Shown here: positions 35,511-48,165 of the stretch, piece by piece
How the letters are laid out: each line of letters begins with the position of its first letter
Position numbering within the stretch: the first letter of the stretch is position 1
Assembly: GCA_001599815.1 (NCBI GenBank)
Contig: BCIA01000002.1
Coordinates: forward strand, 3,321,626 to 3,385,625
Direction: 5' to 3'
From: Furcasterigmium furcatum
Lineage: Eukaryota; Ascomycota; Sordariomycetes; Glomerellales; Plectosphaerellaceae
Length of the DNA: 64,000 nucleotides
Position numbers and translations under genes: made by a program
The notes under the pieces: generated by a model
Database searches by the model: none
What the model saw: only the letters and a program-made list of their open reading frames with translations
Told to the model about the DNA's origin: nothing

Positions 35511-37001
35511 ATGACGACCATGGTACGACCCAGACCACTTGGTGCTGGTGATGCTCGAGATAAGGCGCTCGGAGGCGAACTGAAAGTGTGGCAGCGACCC
35601 TGTTGTTGATGTTGTTGCTGATTTGGTCCATTCGCTCCGCGGCTGATTCTCTGCTCCACCTGCATGTTCCCTGGGGAAGGAGGCAAACGCTAATTTGTAC
35701 CCATCACAGGACCTCCGCGTCGGTAACAAGTACCGCATCGGCCGCAAGATCGGCTCCGGTTCCTTCGGTGATATCTACCTCGGAACCAACATCATCTCTG
35801 GCGAGGAGATCGCCATCAAGCTCGAGAGCGTTAAGGCCAAGCATCCTCAGCTTGAGTACGAGGCCCGAGTCTACAAGTCCCTCGCCGGAGGTGTCGGTAT
35901 TCCCTTCGTTCGCTGGTTCGGCACAGAGTGCGACTACAACGCCATGGTTCTGGATCTTCTCGGCCCCAGTCTGGAGGATCTCTTCAACTTCTGCAACAGG
36001 AAGTTCTCGCTGAAGACGGTCCTCCTCCTCGCCGATCAGCTCATCTCCCGCATCGAGTACATCCACGCCAAGTCCTTCATCCACCGTGATATCAAGCCCG
36101 ACAACTTCCTCATGGGCATTGGAAAGCGTGGCAACCAGGTCAATGTCATTGACTTCGGCCTGGCCAAGAAGTACCGTGACCCCAAGACTCACTTCCACAT
36201 CCCTTACAGAGAGAACAAGAACCTCACCGGCACTGCCCGTTATGCTTCTATCAACACGCATCTGGGCGTTGGTGAGTTTTCCCCCCGTAGGTCGTCCCGT
36301 GATTACCGCTAACAATTCCGTGAAGAGCAATCTCGTCGCGACGACATGGAGTCCCTCGGCTACGTCATGCTTTACTTCTGCCGCGGATCCCTGCCCTGGC
36401 AGGGTCTCAAGGCTGCCACCAAGAAGCAGAAGTACGACCGCATCATGGAGAAGAAGATGACCACTCCTACCGAGGTCCTCTGCCGCGGCTTCCCCAACGA
36501 GTTCGCCATCTACCTCAACTACACTCGCTCGCTCCGCTTCGACGACAAGCCCGACTACAGCTATCTGCGCAAGATCTTCCGTGATCTCTTCGTTCGCGAG
36601 GGCTTCCAGTACGACTACGTCTTCGACTGGACTGTGTACAAGTACCAGAAGAACGCCCAGGCTATCGCCCAGGCGGCCGGCAACCAGGAGGAGGATGACA
36701 AGGCTCGGGCTACCCGAGCCACTGCTGGAACGACTGGTCAGCCGATCCCCCAAGCTGGCGGAGCCAATCCTAACCCCCTTTCCAGCTCGCGCCGCAAAGT
36801 GATCGAACGTGGTTCTGGTATCGACACTTCAGATACCAGCCGAGTTGTCGGTGGAAGCGATAGGATGTAAGTTGTTCGGCACTGCCAATCCTCCCTCTCT
36901 CGCTCGGTGTTAGACGCGGAGGCTGACCCGGCTTCGACCACAGGCTGCGATCAGCATCAAAGGGCAACGGTACCGGTTATGGTTCTTACCGAGTCAGATG
37001 A
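35511..37001 (+). CDS. Casein kinase I
   Basis: Serine/threonine kinase of the CK1 family (delta/epsilon, HHP1/HRR25 type), acting in circadian control, DNA repair, vesicle traffic and growth signalling. Four exons (35511..35522, 35710..36271, 36326..36866, 36944..37001) join to 390 residues. Seen: MTTMDLRVGNKYRIGRKIG, the glycine loop IGSGSFGDIYLG, the ATP lysine in IAIKLE, catalytic HRDIKPDNFLM with Asp at 131, DFGLAKKYRD, and the CK1 signature LGPSLEDLF. The kinase domain ends at about 300, and the tail is Ser/Gly/Arg-rich. The first exon is just 12 bases, preceded by a long pyrimidine-rich leader and followed by a 187-base intron. The last exon adds a short basic end (SYRVR). Confidence 0.95.
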
Positions 37002-38729
37002 TCGATGTCAGGGTCCTTGGTACCGCTCACCCTTATTCGAGTGTGATCCAGATCGGACATATGCATTTACTCCTGCGGCGGCGTGAATTCGGCGGCTTCC
37101 CGGCGGACGTCACGGCCCAGCATGTCGACGGCAACAAGCACGCCTATTTGAACGTCGCCGCTCGCAGCTCGACTCGATCAGCACCCCCTTCTCCTTACGC
37201 ATCTCTACTTGATACTTCGGCTCGCTCTCATTTCGTCAATGCAATGGCTCGGGACTCCTGGTGGGCATCTGATTTGTTCGTGTTGCCTCAAGCACACGAG
37301 CGAATTGCACGCCGACTCACCAGGGGATTCTGAAAGGCATGCCCGGTATCTTGAACCTCTCGGGATACCGTGGTGGCATCATCACGACTGCCTCTTCTAG
37401 GCAGCTGTGGCCAATCTTGCCTCGCACCGCCGTCAGTCAGCTCAATCGTCTGCGTAGGGACCTGCCAAGTCCTTCCCCTAGCAGACTATTGGCTGTTGCG
37501 TTGCGCTTGCGAACACCGCCAGCAACTTTTTCCTAGCTCTCTTTCCTTTTCGTCTTTCTTAATGGTACGCTGTCATGATTTGGGTTTCCTATGATCTGTC
37601 GTCAGGGCATTCGCGCGTCGGGGATGGCTTCTGGGGAGGTTAGTCCGACCGGGGACGTTTGGCGGACGATGCAATGAAGCGGTCCAACTTCTGGCCCGAG
37701 ACCGACACCGACACTGCGCCATATTTCAACAACGGGCATGCACCACATCAGGGATGTGCCTCTGCCAGCCATGTCGGGGCATTCGACCGTTGAGTCTGGC
37801 AGCAGCCGGTCTCAACCCGGCACCCAAACAATCTGCAGAGAGTGCCGGGGGGCGATTTATGACAGGCCACTTGGTAAACGCGAACGGGTCTTGGCTTGTG
37901 CAAGCACGCATGCATGCATGCACGCCGGGCCTTGGGTACGCCGGGCTCTCGCATGGTCGAGACCTGTGTTGAAGCACCAAGTCTATCTCGTCTGCCCGGC
38001 CTTGCCATTGATCGTTGGCTCCCTCGCTCTCGAGGTGAGTCGGCGGTTCACGGACATGACTGAGATAATTCACGAGGATGGGACGATGATCGGCAGACGG
38101 GGGCCAAGGCAGGCAACAATCATTAGGTAGCTTTCTCAATCGAGTTTATTGTCCCACTGTTCGCTCTGCAAGCATGACAGGTGCGAGGCTTGCTGTGGCA
38201 GTAGCGAGAGGCATCCGGAGGCATGGATGATGTTTCCATATGGAAGTAAGTATTAGGCCCGGACACTTGGAAGTTCCCTGTCAGCATCGGCCGCCGGTTG
38301 TGGGTATTCACGCGGGACCGGAGGCCTGGCCCAGGTCAGCTGCAGGACAGGGTCGCGCCTGCCTGCGTGGCGGAGTGCTAGTCGACCTATTTTGTGCTGC
38401 CCGTCACAAGGCGCTTTCCTGGGCCAAGTAGGACTCTGGATGCGCGGCAGGAAGGAAGGCTCCAGCTTGAAGCGAGGCAGGTCAGGCCGGGTACATAAGG
38501 TCGGCTGCCAGCCTCTCCTCACTTGCTCTTTTCCTCAGCCCGGCAATGTTACACCGGTCTGACTTGACTGCGCTGCTACCCAATTCATCCGTCAAGAACA
38601 TCAACTCGAATGCCCCCGGAGCCGCGTAAACCTCGGGTCGTTTGGTTACCGCGGGCACTAAGACGGAACGGATCGACGAAGAAGCACGCACCTCACCCTG
38701 CCCACCTCTTCTGAGCCCTCCCCGCGACC
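37002..38729. other. Spacer between casein kinase I and the 5-phosphatase
   Basis: About 1.7 kb without a supported gene. A short alternating GCAT run (37908-37922) can form self-complementary structure. Open frames are short and lack family features. Confidence 0.4.
37908..37922. repeat. GCAT microsatellite
   Basis: Three and a half perfect GCAT units in non-coding DNA; each unit is palindromic with its neighbour. No function is visible. Confidence 0.6.
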
Positions 38730-40466
38730 ATGTCAACCCTGGTCCAAGACAACCCCTCGGCCAGGGCAGTCAACATGGCGCCCTCAACGCTGGATCTATT
38801 CCTCCTGACTTTCAACTGCGCGAAGAACTTCATTAATGTCGCCGTCTTCTCCTCGCATCTCCAGGCGGCGTTCAAGCAGAACGCCACGGTGCTGCCTGAT
38901 GTGGTTGTCTTGTAAGTTGGTTCCTTAGGGATCTGAGGTGGTGGATGTTGCCGGAGGCGGTGTGCGGGCTCGTGACCCTCACCTTCTTCGAGCCGCAACC
39001 ACCACGTGCCCACCATCGGTCGTTGCGGCCATGTACGAGATCTCTTGCTGACCACGTCGACTCGTGACAGCTCCCTGCAGGAGGTTGCCCCTCTGAGCTA
39101 CTCCTTCATCGGAGGATACTTTCTCAGCCCGTACCTGGCTCGATACGAGGAGGCTCTCAACATCGCAGCCAACCGCTTCAATGCCGACGATACCATCACG
39201 ATCGAGCAGACGTCTCCTGCCAACGGGGCACCGAACCCCGTCCAGCCGTACACCCTGGTACGCGCCCGCAATGTCGGTATGACCGCCATCATGCTGTTTG
39301 CGAGGGACCCGGCGGCCCTGCAGGAGATCCAAGAAGCCGAAGTCGGCTTCGGTGCGGCCGAAATGGGCAACAAAGGAGCCGTTGGCCTTCGGTTCTCGTA
39401 CGAAGGCAGGAATGCCGACTCGGAGGCGGTCGAGACCACAGAGCTCACCTTCGTAGCCACGCATCTCGCGGCCATGGAGTGGAACCTACCGAAGAGAAAC
39501 GCGAATTGGGCCGCGATCATGCGCGGCCTGACGTTTGAGAACCCGGAGACTGTCCTGGACCCCAAAGCTGCAGCGTTACGGGAGGCAGAGGGCGTCGCTG
39601 CTGCCGGTATCCAGGCGGACAGCAGCTCCAGCGACGGGGACGAGCGCGAGCGGCTGCTTCATGATGAGCACCATGCGCGGGACATGGCGCTTCAGTCGCA
39701 GCTTCACGACATCTCGGTCTTCAAGCCGAGTTCCCACCTCTTTGTCTCCGGGGACCTGAACTACCGCATCTCATCCCGCTCGCCACCCCCCATGGCCGCC
39801 TTCCCGAGCCTGGACCCCGAGTCGGAGCACTACTACCCCCGCTTCTTCTCGTTCGACCAGCTCACGCGGGAGCGCAAGGCCGGACGCACGCTGCACGGCC
39901 TGGCCGAAGCCGAGGTCAACTTCCCTCCAACGTACAAGTACGACATCCTCCCACAGACCGATGCCTCCGCGGCCCCAGAGGAAGAAGACGTGCCGTGGTC
40001 CTTCGCTCCCCACCGGTACCCTTCGTGGACGGACCGAGTCTTGTTTTTGGATGTACCGAACTGGGTGCGCCGACGTGTCGCGCCCGAGAAGCAGCGGATC
40101 AGCGTCAAGGCTTACGACGCGATGCCCGTGGTGCGATCGTCGGATCACAGGGCTGTGTTCTTCAGGGCGGCGGTGCCTCTGCTCTCGGCGGAGGAGATGA
40201 GACCCACCGGCTCGGAGGATGCAGCGGCCTCGCTCGAGGAGGCGGGTGTCGACGGCAGCGCGGGTCCGGGAGTGGACCCAAGGATCACGATGCCGGTTGC
40301 CATTGACCCCGAAGCTTGGGAGAGGAGGGCGGCGGCGAGGAGGCGGGAGGTGTTTGCGGGATGGAGCATGTATCTCTGGAGCACCAAGCAGGGCGCCTTG
40401 ATGATTGCGACTGCGCTCGCCGTGGGTCTTGGCGGGTGGTGGCTCGTCCGGGGACTGCAGGTATAG
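38730..40466 (+). CDS. Tail-anchored inositol polyphosphate 5-phosphatase (INP54-like)
   Basis: Removes the 5-phosphate from PI(4,5)P2-type lipids. Two exons (38730..38911, 39071..40466) join to 525 residues. The catalytic motifs are in order: FLLTFNCAKN with the first Asn, LQEVAP, the GNKGAVGLRF block, WNLPKRN, SGDLNYR at 287-293 (Asp 289, Asn 291), PSWTDRVLF with Asp 382, and SDHRAV with His 420. The last 21 residues (from 505) are one hydrophobic helix with two Trp and almost no tail, typical of a tail-anchored protein. Yeast Inp54 is an ER tail-anchored 5-phosphatase, so ER membrane is the likely place. A low-complexity acidic insert (about 215-270) separates the WNLP and GDLNYR blocks. 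Confidence 0.9.
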
Positions 40467-42415
40467 GGGTTTGCGTCTTGTAATGCACCGAGCGAGGTTG
40501 TTGTTGCATTTTCCAGCCTTCAAGCATAGGTATACGGGCGTTAGACTAGAGTCTACCTGGGTATGGCATTGAAGCGTGGGGCAAGGCATAAGAGATATCG
40601 CTTAGAACATCTCAACATAATAGGTATCTAGTACACTACTATGGCACGAGCGCTTCCGTAACATGATCAGCTGTGCTGCTATAATAGTACGGGCGCCACA
40701 CATGACACACGTAACGACAAGATGGGATGCTTCACTGGGTTAATCCGTTCTGCTGTCGTCATGCAAAAGCCATCATCTGGCACACGTCGGGGCAGGATCG
40801 TCGTCATAGGGTCCAGGTACAGATGATGGATATCCAGGGTCCAGTGGGCCAACAGAGGTTCGGAGACAAGTCCGTGGGGGGGCGCACAGGTGCCCAAGCT
40901 GGTGCCAATGTGCCAGAGTCGCAATCAAACCACAACGACGACCAGTTTCGTGACCTCATTTCCATAGAACCGCGACATACTCGTAAGCTGTTCCTTGGCG
41001 AAGGGGCTGGTTTAAGTCTTGTCGGGCTCGTCGTTGGGGTTTTATTTGGAGATGTGAGGCTATACGCCAGGGCAGACGTGTCGTACGGCGCCCGAGATGC
41101 CCGCGAACCCGGTGCAGCTCTGCCACCGGCTGTGCATTGAGACGCTGTGTCTCAGGGGGCTGATGCATCCTTGCTGGTGATCTTGTCTGGAAAAGAGACG
41201 GGCCCGTACAATGTACTCGTACTGCTTATTGAATACAAGCGCAAGGCAATAAGCACGAGAGCCATCCATCTTGTTCTTGTTGCGCGTCTGGTGACTTTGG
41301 AATGGAGGCATGCTGGATGACAATGGCCGACTTGGCGCCGAGAAGGGTCGCGTTTTCATAGGAACGGCTGGGCGGCGGCAGAGATACAGTACGAGTATTC
41401 CAGACACACACACCTCGATTTGTCCACTGATGACCGGTGTTGCTGGTGTTGCTGGGTGGTTCCATGTTACCGGGACCGACTGGCTGGGGGATTGGCATGT
41501 CGTCAGCGCCACGGATGATGGAAGCCAACGGGACCGAAGCATCCAATACCACCGGCGTGGGCGCTAACGTCGCACATTGGATCTCCCCAATCCACCTACC
41601 GCATGGAACGGCCTGTTTCGTCATCGCCTCCTGCCCTTTCCAGTGCTCAGCTCGCGTACTCCGGGTCCGCCGTGGGTGCGGCGGAGGTACACCCGCCCGC
41701 CATTTCCTGCCGGAGAGGTACCTGATAGCGCTGGAGCAGATTGCATGCTACAGGCAGGTTTCCTGCACCGAAGCGCCGTGGAAGATTCCTTAAGCGGTCT
41801 TGACCGTTGGGGGCACTGCCACCCGACTTAATAATTCCGGGCCGCCGCCGCCATCTCGCGCCGCCTGAAGCCCGAAGAGAGGAGGAAAAAAAGTCCATGT
41901 TGACTGCCGCAAATCCCGCTCTCCACGGACCCTGTCACCGTCGACTGATTTCTGCCCACGCCGCCCGTGATGGAACAGGCAAGCAGCTGTCGTTATTAGG
42001 CCTCTCTCCCCGCCGCCTTCTGCACTCCGAGGTCGTTCTCGTCAACTACCTCCAAGACTAGGATCCGACTGATCCCGTCCCGTTCTGCCATTCTTCCAAC
42101 TCCCCGGGCCGCAGCCCCCCTCAAGACGGATCTCCCCCCCAATACCACCACCAGAAACACGACCGGTACCAACGCTTTATTCACTTAACCCTCTCAATTG
42201 TGCGAAACACCTACGGGTTGATTTTCGAGGCTTGCCTATTGAGCGACGCGACTCCGAGCTCGACTTTGATCTTCCCCTTCAAAACCAACTATCGGTCCCC
42301 GTACATTGGCACAAAGCGACAACGACTGCGCGAATTCCACGCCCCCCAGCAACGACCGGCGCCCTGTACGATCGACACAACGACATACCTCTCTCCCCGA
42401 AAGACACAGCTGCGG
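40467..42415. other. Spacer upstream of the PKA subunit
   Basis: About 1.95 kb without a supported gene. The final 350 bases before 42416 are C-rich and contain few ATGs on the plus strand, as expected for the kinase leader. An open frame reads into the first exon from upstream but has no ATG there. Confidence 0.4.
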
Positions 42416-43726
42416 ATGCAGATCGACAACAGAATGGCAAGCGTCGCCCGATCAAAAGCCGCGTCAGTCGGCCACGGCGACCAGCCGTCTCAATCTCAGC
42501 TGAGCGTCTTCGCCCGCGTGAAGCGCTTCTGTAACGGCAAGTCGAACGCGGGCCAGGGCCCCATTGCCGAGAGGAAACTCACAGCACACGATTTCCGCAT
42601 CATCAGGACGCTGGGTACAGGTATGCGCAATCCCCTCCTCCGTCCCGGGCTGCTGCTCGGACACCCCGACGGGCCAAGAAATCCTTTGCTTACCCTGGCT
42701 CTCTCTCGCTGCAGGTACGTTCGCCCGCGTCTGCTTGGTGAAAGCGGTCAATCCCTGCGACAAGGAGAAGAAGGAGGTCTTCGCCCTCAAGATCCTTCGC
42801 AAGACCGAGGTCATCAGGCTCAAGCAGATCGACCATGTCCGCCACGAGCGCCGCATCCTCCAGGAGGTCTCCGGACACCCCTTCATCACCAGCCTCGTGT
42901 GTTCCTTCTCCGACCAGGACTCGCTGTACATGCTCCTCGACTACGTTCCCGGCGGCGAGCTCTTCAGCTACCTCCGCAAGATGAAGCGCTTCGACGAGAG
43001 CACCGCAAAGTTCTACTCGGCCGAGATCGTCCTGGTTCTCGAGTTCCTGCACGAGCAGCAGGGCAGGGTCGCATACCGCGATCTGAAACCGGAGAACCTC
43101 CTTCTCGACAGGGACGGCCATATCAAGCTCGTCGACTTTGGATTCGCCAAGCGCCTGAGTAACGAGGATGGCCAGGCCATCGAGACGTACACCCTCTGCG
43201 GCACACCAGAGTATCTTGCCCCGGAGGTCATCCAGAACAAGGGACACACGACGGCCGTCGACTGGTGGGCTCTGGGCGTTCTGTTATACGAGTTCCTGAC
43301 GGGCTATCCTCCCTTCTGGCACCAGAATCCCATAGAGATCTACAAGCAGTACGTTCCTCCCCCCCGATGGACATTGACGCGGACTGACCCTTTTGCAGGA
43401 TCGTGGAGAAGCCCATCACTTTCCCGGCAGAACCTCGCATCTCGGATCGCGCAAAGGACGTCATTCGACAGCTGTGCACCGTCGACCGGTCGAAACGCCT
43501 TGGTAACATCAGCGGGGGCGCGCAGAGGGTCAAGGACCACCCCTTCTTTAAGAGCATCCGATGGGACGACCTGTTGTACCACCGCGTCCGCGGGCCCATT
43601 GTGCCGCCCTGCCGCTCGGCCACCGACTCGCAGTGCTTCGACCAGTACCCCGAGGAAGATGGCAAGCGGGACCCGTACACGGACGACATGGCCGCCAAGT
43701 ACGACGATTACTTCAAGGACTTCTGA
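42416..43726 (+). CDS. cAMP-dependent protein kinase catalytic subunit, PRKX-like
   Basis: AGC kinase. Three exons (42416..42620, 42715..43348, 43399..43726) join to 388 residues. Seen: glycine loop LGTGTFARVCLVKA, ATP lysine in FALKILRK, catalytic YRDLKPENLLL with Asp 191, DFGFAKRL, the activation segment TYTLCGTPEYLAPEVI with the conserved Thr, and VDWWALGVLLYEFLTGYPPFW. The C-terminal tail ends DDYFKDF, the hydrophobic FxxF-type end of PKA. The N-terminal extension is only about 60 residues, shorter than in the main fungal catalytic subunit, and the sequence looks more like the second, PRKX-like subunit. Which of two in-frame ATGs near 42416 and 42434 is used is uncertain; I took the first. 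Confidence 0.9.
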
Positions 43727-44774
43727 GGCGCCGGAGGGGCGCCTCGCTGTATGATTATCATGAGAAACGGACGACGGGGGCTGTCTTTTGAGCGAGGATC
43801 CAGACGACCGGACGGCATCATCAGCGGGTGTTTGGCGGAGCGAGGAGCGAGACGAGACGGGGTGTAATTTTGAGCTGGTATTCTATTCCATGCTGGCATT
43901 CTTCACTGCAGGGCGTTCACGGCGCGCAGGAGTCACGGGACAGACAACACGAGGAGGGCGGGATGGGTGCTCTTTCTTTGATACTTCTGGATTTTGGCTT
44001 GACTGGGTAGATTCCCCCGGTCTCTTTGCATCACAGCCGGTCTTTCCTTGGAAGGGTCCATCAGGGCCATCCAGCCTGGTATATATTATGAACTGAGCCA
44101 TGGACTTCCTTCGTCTTGGGAGATGCCCCTTGCAGAGACATTTGTGCCCCGCATCACCGTCGTCGGATGAGCTGGTTGCCCCTGGTAGTGTGCTGGATGT
44201 ACTTGTGCTGCTGATGTCTCGCAGAGAGAATGCAACCTGACGAAATGATATGTCAGCTCAGCATGAAGCAGACCGGCACTAGCTCGATTGGGGTAGGGTC
44301 TGTGCGCGGCCCGCGTGAGGTACCTCCACCTCACTCCCAGAGGGTGCTCCGGAAGTGGGAGTTTTAGTGGTGTGCCCCTCTGCACCTCACTGCCGATAGC
44401 ATACCTAAGGTGCGGTAGCTCCCATGGAGCTCCACCGTAGCCCTGCTGCGCCAGCTCCTTCGCTGAAGCCGCGCCGCATCTCACCCAGACCGGACGCCTC
44501 CAGGGCTGGACGTGGAGCACCTGTCAACCTAGAGACTCAACTTCTGAAACGACATCCCCCAAGCTTCCACCAACAGCATTTCTCCCATCCTCGAATATCA
44601 AGGTCCATTCTCTCGCTCCCTTCCACCGCATCGCCGATATACCGCCCATCCCAGCGATTCCCAGCTCCGGCTGCCCCGCCCGCTCGTTTCTTCCTCCGGC
44701 CACCAGACCGACCGCCAGTTCCTCGACGACGATGACCAGCTGAACCGCCGCGCATCCCACCAAACCAGCCCATC
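43727..44774. other. Spacer between PKA subunit and TBC protein
   Basis: About 1 kb with the 3' region of the kinase gene and the leader of the next gene. No coding sequence is supported. Confidence 0.4.
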
Positions 44775-47700
44775 ATGATGAACCTATCCAGCCTCGTGCA
44801 AAAGGCACAGCAGCTCATCGACCCTCTGCAGGGGCTGAACCTGTCCAACTCGGACAGGAACCCTTCCAAGTCGTCGTTGTTCCAGAGCCAATTCCGCCTG
44901 CCCAACTCCCAGACGCCCCTCTACGAGATCAATGCCGAGCTTACCATCCCCCCCGTCAACGCCACCCAGGGCGATCGCCAGCTCGACCGCGGCTACCACT
45001 ATGCCGGCAAGCTGCATCTCTCCGAGGCCTACATGTGCTTCTCGACCCAGGCTAGCAGCTTCACCCAGGCCGCGAGCACAACGACGAGCAGCCTGTTCAC
45101 CGGGCAGACGCACGGCGCCGGACCTAGCGGGAATGGCTTCTCTTTCCCGCTCTGCGCCATTCGGAGGGTCGAGAGGCTGAACAGCCAGTCTTTTCAGGTA
45201 GGTTTGAACGAAGACTTCCCGCCGCACGCGTGTCGGCGTCGGCTCGTACTGGATATATCAGGCTAATAATGGCTTACGGCAGTTTGCTCTAGCGCTCACG
45301 ACATGGAACGGCATCCTGGGCAGCACCCAGAAGGATAAGGACGGCGCCGCCGATAAGAAGGACGCCCTCAGGGAACAGCGCATCACCATACACCTGGCAG
45401 ATACCCGGCAGCGCTGCGAACGCTTCTGCGACGGGCTGAAGAAGGGGCTGCGGTCTGCCGTCGGAAACGTCAGCAAGCTCAGGAGAGTCGTTGGCGAGTG
45501 CTACTCGGAGTACCTGCTTCGGTCAGACGCCCAGAAGAACGCCTCACCTCCCGACGCTGGCCTCGGCATGCTCTTCCGGTACCCCGGTGATGCGAAGAAG
45601 CTGCGCGACAGGGCCAAGATGCGGCTGTGGGCGGAATACCTGCGGGACAACGGCCGGAACGTCACCCTCATCCGCCAGCCAACCTTCCACAAGCTCATCC
45701 GTGTCGGCCTTCCCAACCGCCTCAGGGGCGAGATCTGGGAGCTGACATCAGGGTCCATCTACCTGCGACTGGAGAACCCGAACTTGTACTCCGACACCCT
45801 GGAAAAGTACGCTGGCAGAGACTCGCTCGCTATTGACGAGATCGAGAAGGATCTGAACCGGAGTCTGCCAGAGTACCCGGGCTTCCAGGACGAGGAGGGC
45901 ATCGGCCGCCTGCGCCGCGTCCTCACGGCATACAGCTGGATCGACCCCGAAGTCGGCTACTGCCAAGCCATGAACATCGTGGTCGCCGCGTTACTCATCT
46001 ACATGAACGAGGCTCAGGCGTTCTTCCTACTCTCCTCGCTGTGTGGCAGGCTTGTTCCTGGCTACTACTCCACAACGATGTACGGCACGCTTCTCGACCA
46101 GAAAGTATTCGAGTCTCTCGTAGAGAGGACCATGCCTATTCTCTGGGAGCACCTGGTCAAGAGCGATGTGCAGTTGTCCGTGGTGTCCCTCCCGTGGTTC
46201 CTCTCCTTATACGTCAACTCCATGCCTCTCGTCTTCGCGTTTAGGGTCCTGGACGTCTTCTTCGTGGAGGGCCCCAAGGTGTTGTTCCAGGTCGGCCTAG
46301 CCATCCTGAGAATCAACGGCGAGGAGCTCCTGGATGCTGCCGACGATGGAGCCTTCATCTCTGTTCTCAAGTCCTATTTCTCCCGCCTGGACGAGTCGGC
46401 ACATCCCAAGTCAGAGAACCCCAAGCTGCGAGCCGTCACCAAGTTCCAGGAGCTTATGGTCGTGGCCTTCAAGGAGTTCTCTCAGATCACACACGCTAGC
46501 ATCACAGAATTGCGTCTCAAGAACAAGGACGCCGTGCTCAGCAACATCGAGAACTTCACCAAGAGGACAGCCATCAGGAATCTCGGCCCGGATAGCAAGC
46601 TCCTCAGCACCGACGAGCTCGGCGCTCTGTACGATCGCTTCTACACCCTGCTCTACGAGCGCCAGCAGCGAGACCTGATTCTTCAGGAGGAACAGAAGCG
46701 CCGCGCCAAGAATGCGCGATCCAAGGCGCAGGATGTCTTCCAGAATAACAACCTTGACCACGGCATTGACAAGGGCCGGGTTGCCCTTGGACCCAGTACC
46801 AGCCTGATGGACTACAGTGCTTTCAGAGAGTTCCTGGCGAACATGGCGAAATGGGCCATTTCGGACTCCCCGCGCACTCCTCGCCGCGAGACCTTCGAGG
46901 AGAGGGGCGCATACACCACGAGAGGCCGGAATGACAGCATGCTGAACCCCTGGGGTGCTGGGCCCGAGCCCGCGGACCACGAGTTCGTGCAACGCCTTTT
47001 CAAGAAGTGGGACGTCGATGGGACTGGCGAGTTGACTCTCGCAAACGTGGTGTCAGGCATTGCCAAGATTAAGGGCAAGCGTGATATCATGGGGGCGTTG
47101 AACTACTTCTTCGATCTCTACGACGACGACGGTGACGGCAAAGTTGACCGCGAGGGCATCCTACGGATATCCGAGGCCTTGCTCTTCCTGTCGAGGCGAG
47201 GGCTGGAGGGTAACCTGAGCCCGAGCGCGTCGAATCCCAACCTTAACGGGGCTGGCGGCCAGGTGAACCCCTCTGCTTCCGACACCAGTCTTCCCGGCGC
47301 GACAGCAAACGAGAGGTTCTTGGGTAGTGTCAGCGCGTTCATCAGGAGATGCTTCGAGTATGCCGACCCGGATCATCCCCAGAACAGGGAGGCGGACCAA
47401 CCTCCGCAGAAGGAGGGCAGCAACGCTTTTGCCATTGGTGACGACGACGACGACGAAGACCTCCTGGGGCCCGAGTCCCCGGTAGATGACAAGCCAGGGC
47501 CCGCTCAGGGAGCGCCCGACAGCCCGTCGGACCGCCGCGTCTCCAAGGCACAGTCCGAGGCAGCCAATGCCGCTCTGGACCCTGCCAACCCTCTCCACAT
47601 CACCCTGCCGACCTTCAGGATGGTCGTATTAGCGGACGAGCTGCTGGAGCAGTTCTTCGAATCGTCTTTCCCGACGTCTTTCCACATCATCGAGGGCCTT

Positions 47701-48165
47701 GCTTCCGCCGCCAGCCCCTCCGCCTCCCTGACGACCTTCTCCAACCTCAACTTCGCCGCCCGTCCCACCGCAGCGGCCATCGCCCCCGCGGCTCAGGGCG
47801 CAACGCGCGGGCTGCGCGGCGTACTGGACAACATCGTCACGGACGGCATGCGCGTGGCGGCTGAGGTGCGCAAGAGGATGGACGAGGCGCAGAAGGAGCT
47901 GGAGAAGAACGCGCTGCCGGGGCAGAGGGACGAAGACGACGAAGACGACGCGGACATTGGCGTCGAGATCGGCGTCCGGGGCGGCGCCGGCGCGAGGGCA
48001 GACGCCGAGAGCAGGAGCGTTCGGAGCGAGGACCGGGACCTCCTCTCCGGCGCGGACGCAGAGGCGGGTGCCAGTGGGAACGGAAAGGAGGGGCAGCTGG
48101 TTGAGATTGAGCCGGCGACGAGGAGTAGCAGCGGCGGAAAGGGGGTGGTGGAGTTTGAAGGGTAG
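44775..48165 (+). CDS. GRAM-TBC-EF-hand Rab GTPase-activating protein (GYP2/MDR1 type)
   Basis: Stimulates GTP hydrolysis by Rab/Ypt proteins in membrane traffic. Two exons (44775..45197, 45283..48165) join with phase zero to 1101 residues. A GRAM domain lies in about 40-180. The TBC domain spans about 280-500: it opens with VGLPNRLRGEIW, has the arginine finger in IEKDLNRS (IxxDxxR, near 328) and the glutamine finger in VGYCQAMN (near 363). Two EF-hand loops follow at about 717-728 (DVDGTGELTLAN) and 754-765 (DDDGDGKVDREG), both with good calcium ligands at positions 1, 3 and 5. The C-terminal third is acidic and low in complexity (DDDDDEDL and EDDEDDADIGVE). This matches yeast Mdr1/Gyp2 and vertebrate TBC1D8/9. 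Confidence 0.93.

Noticed and set aside
35704..36753. 349-codon antisense frame over casein kinase I
   Set aside because: Shadow of a highly conserved kinase; no independent support.
37908..37922. GCAT run as an origin or protein-binding site
   Set aside because: Too short and no surrounding symmetry; treated as a microsatellite.
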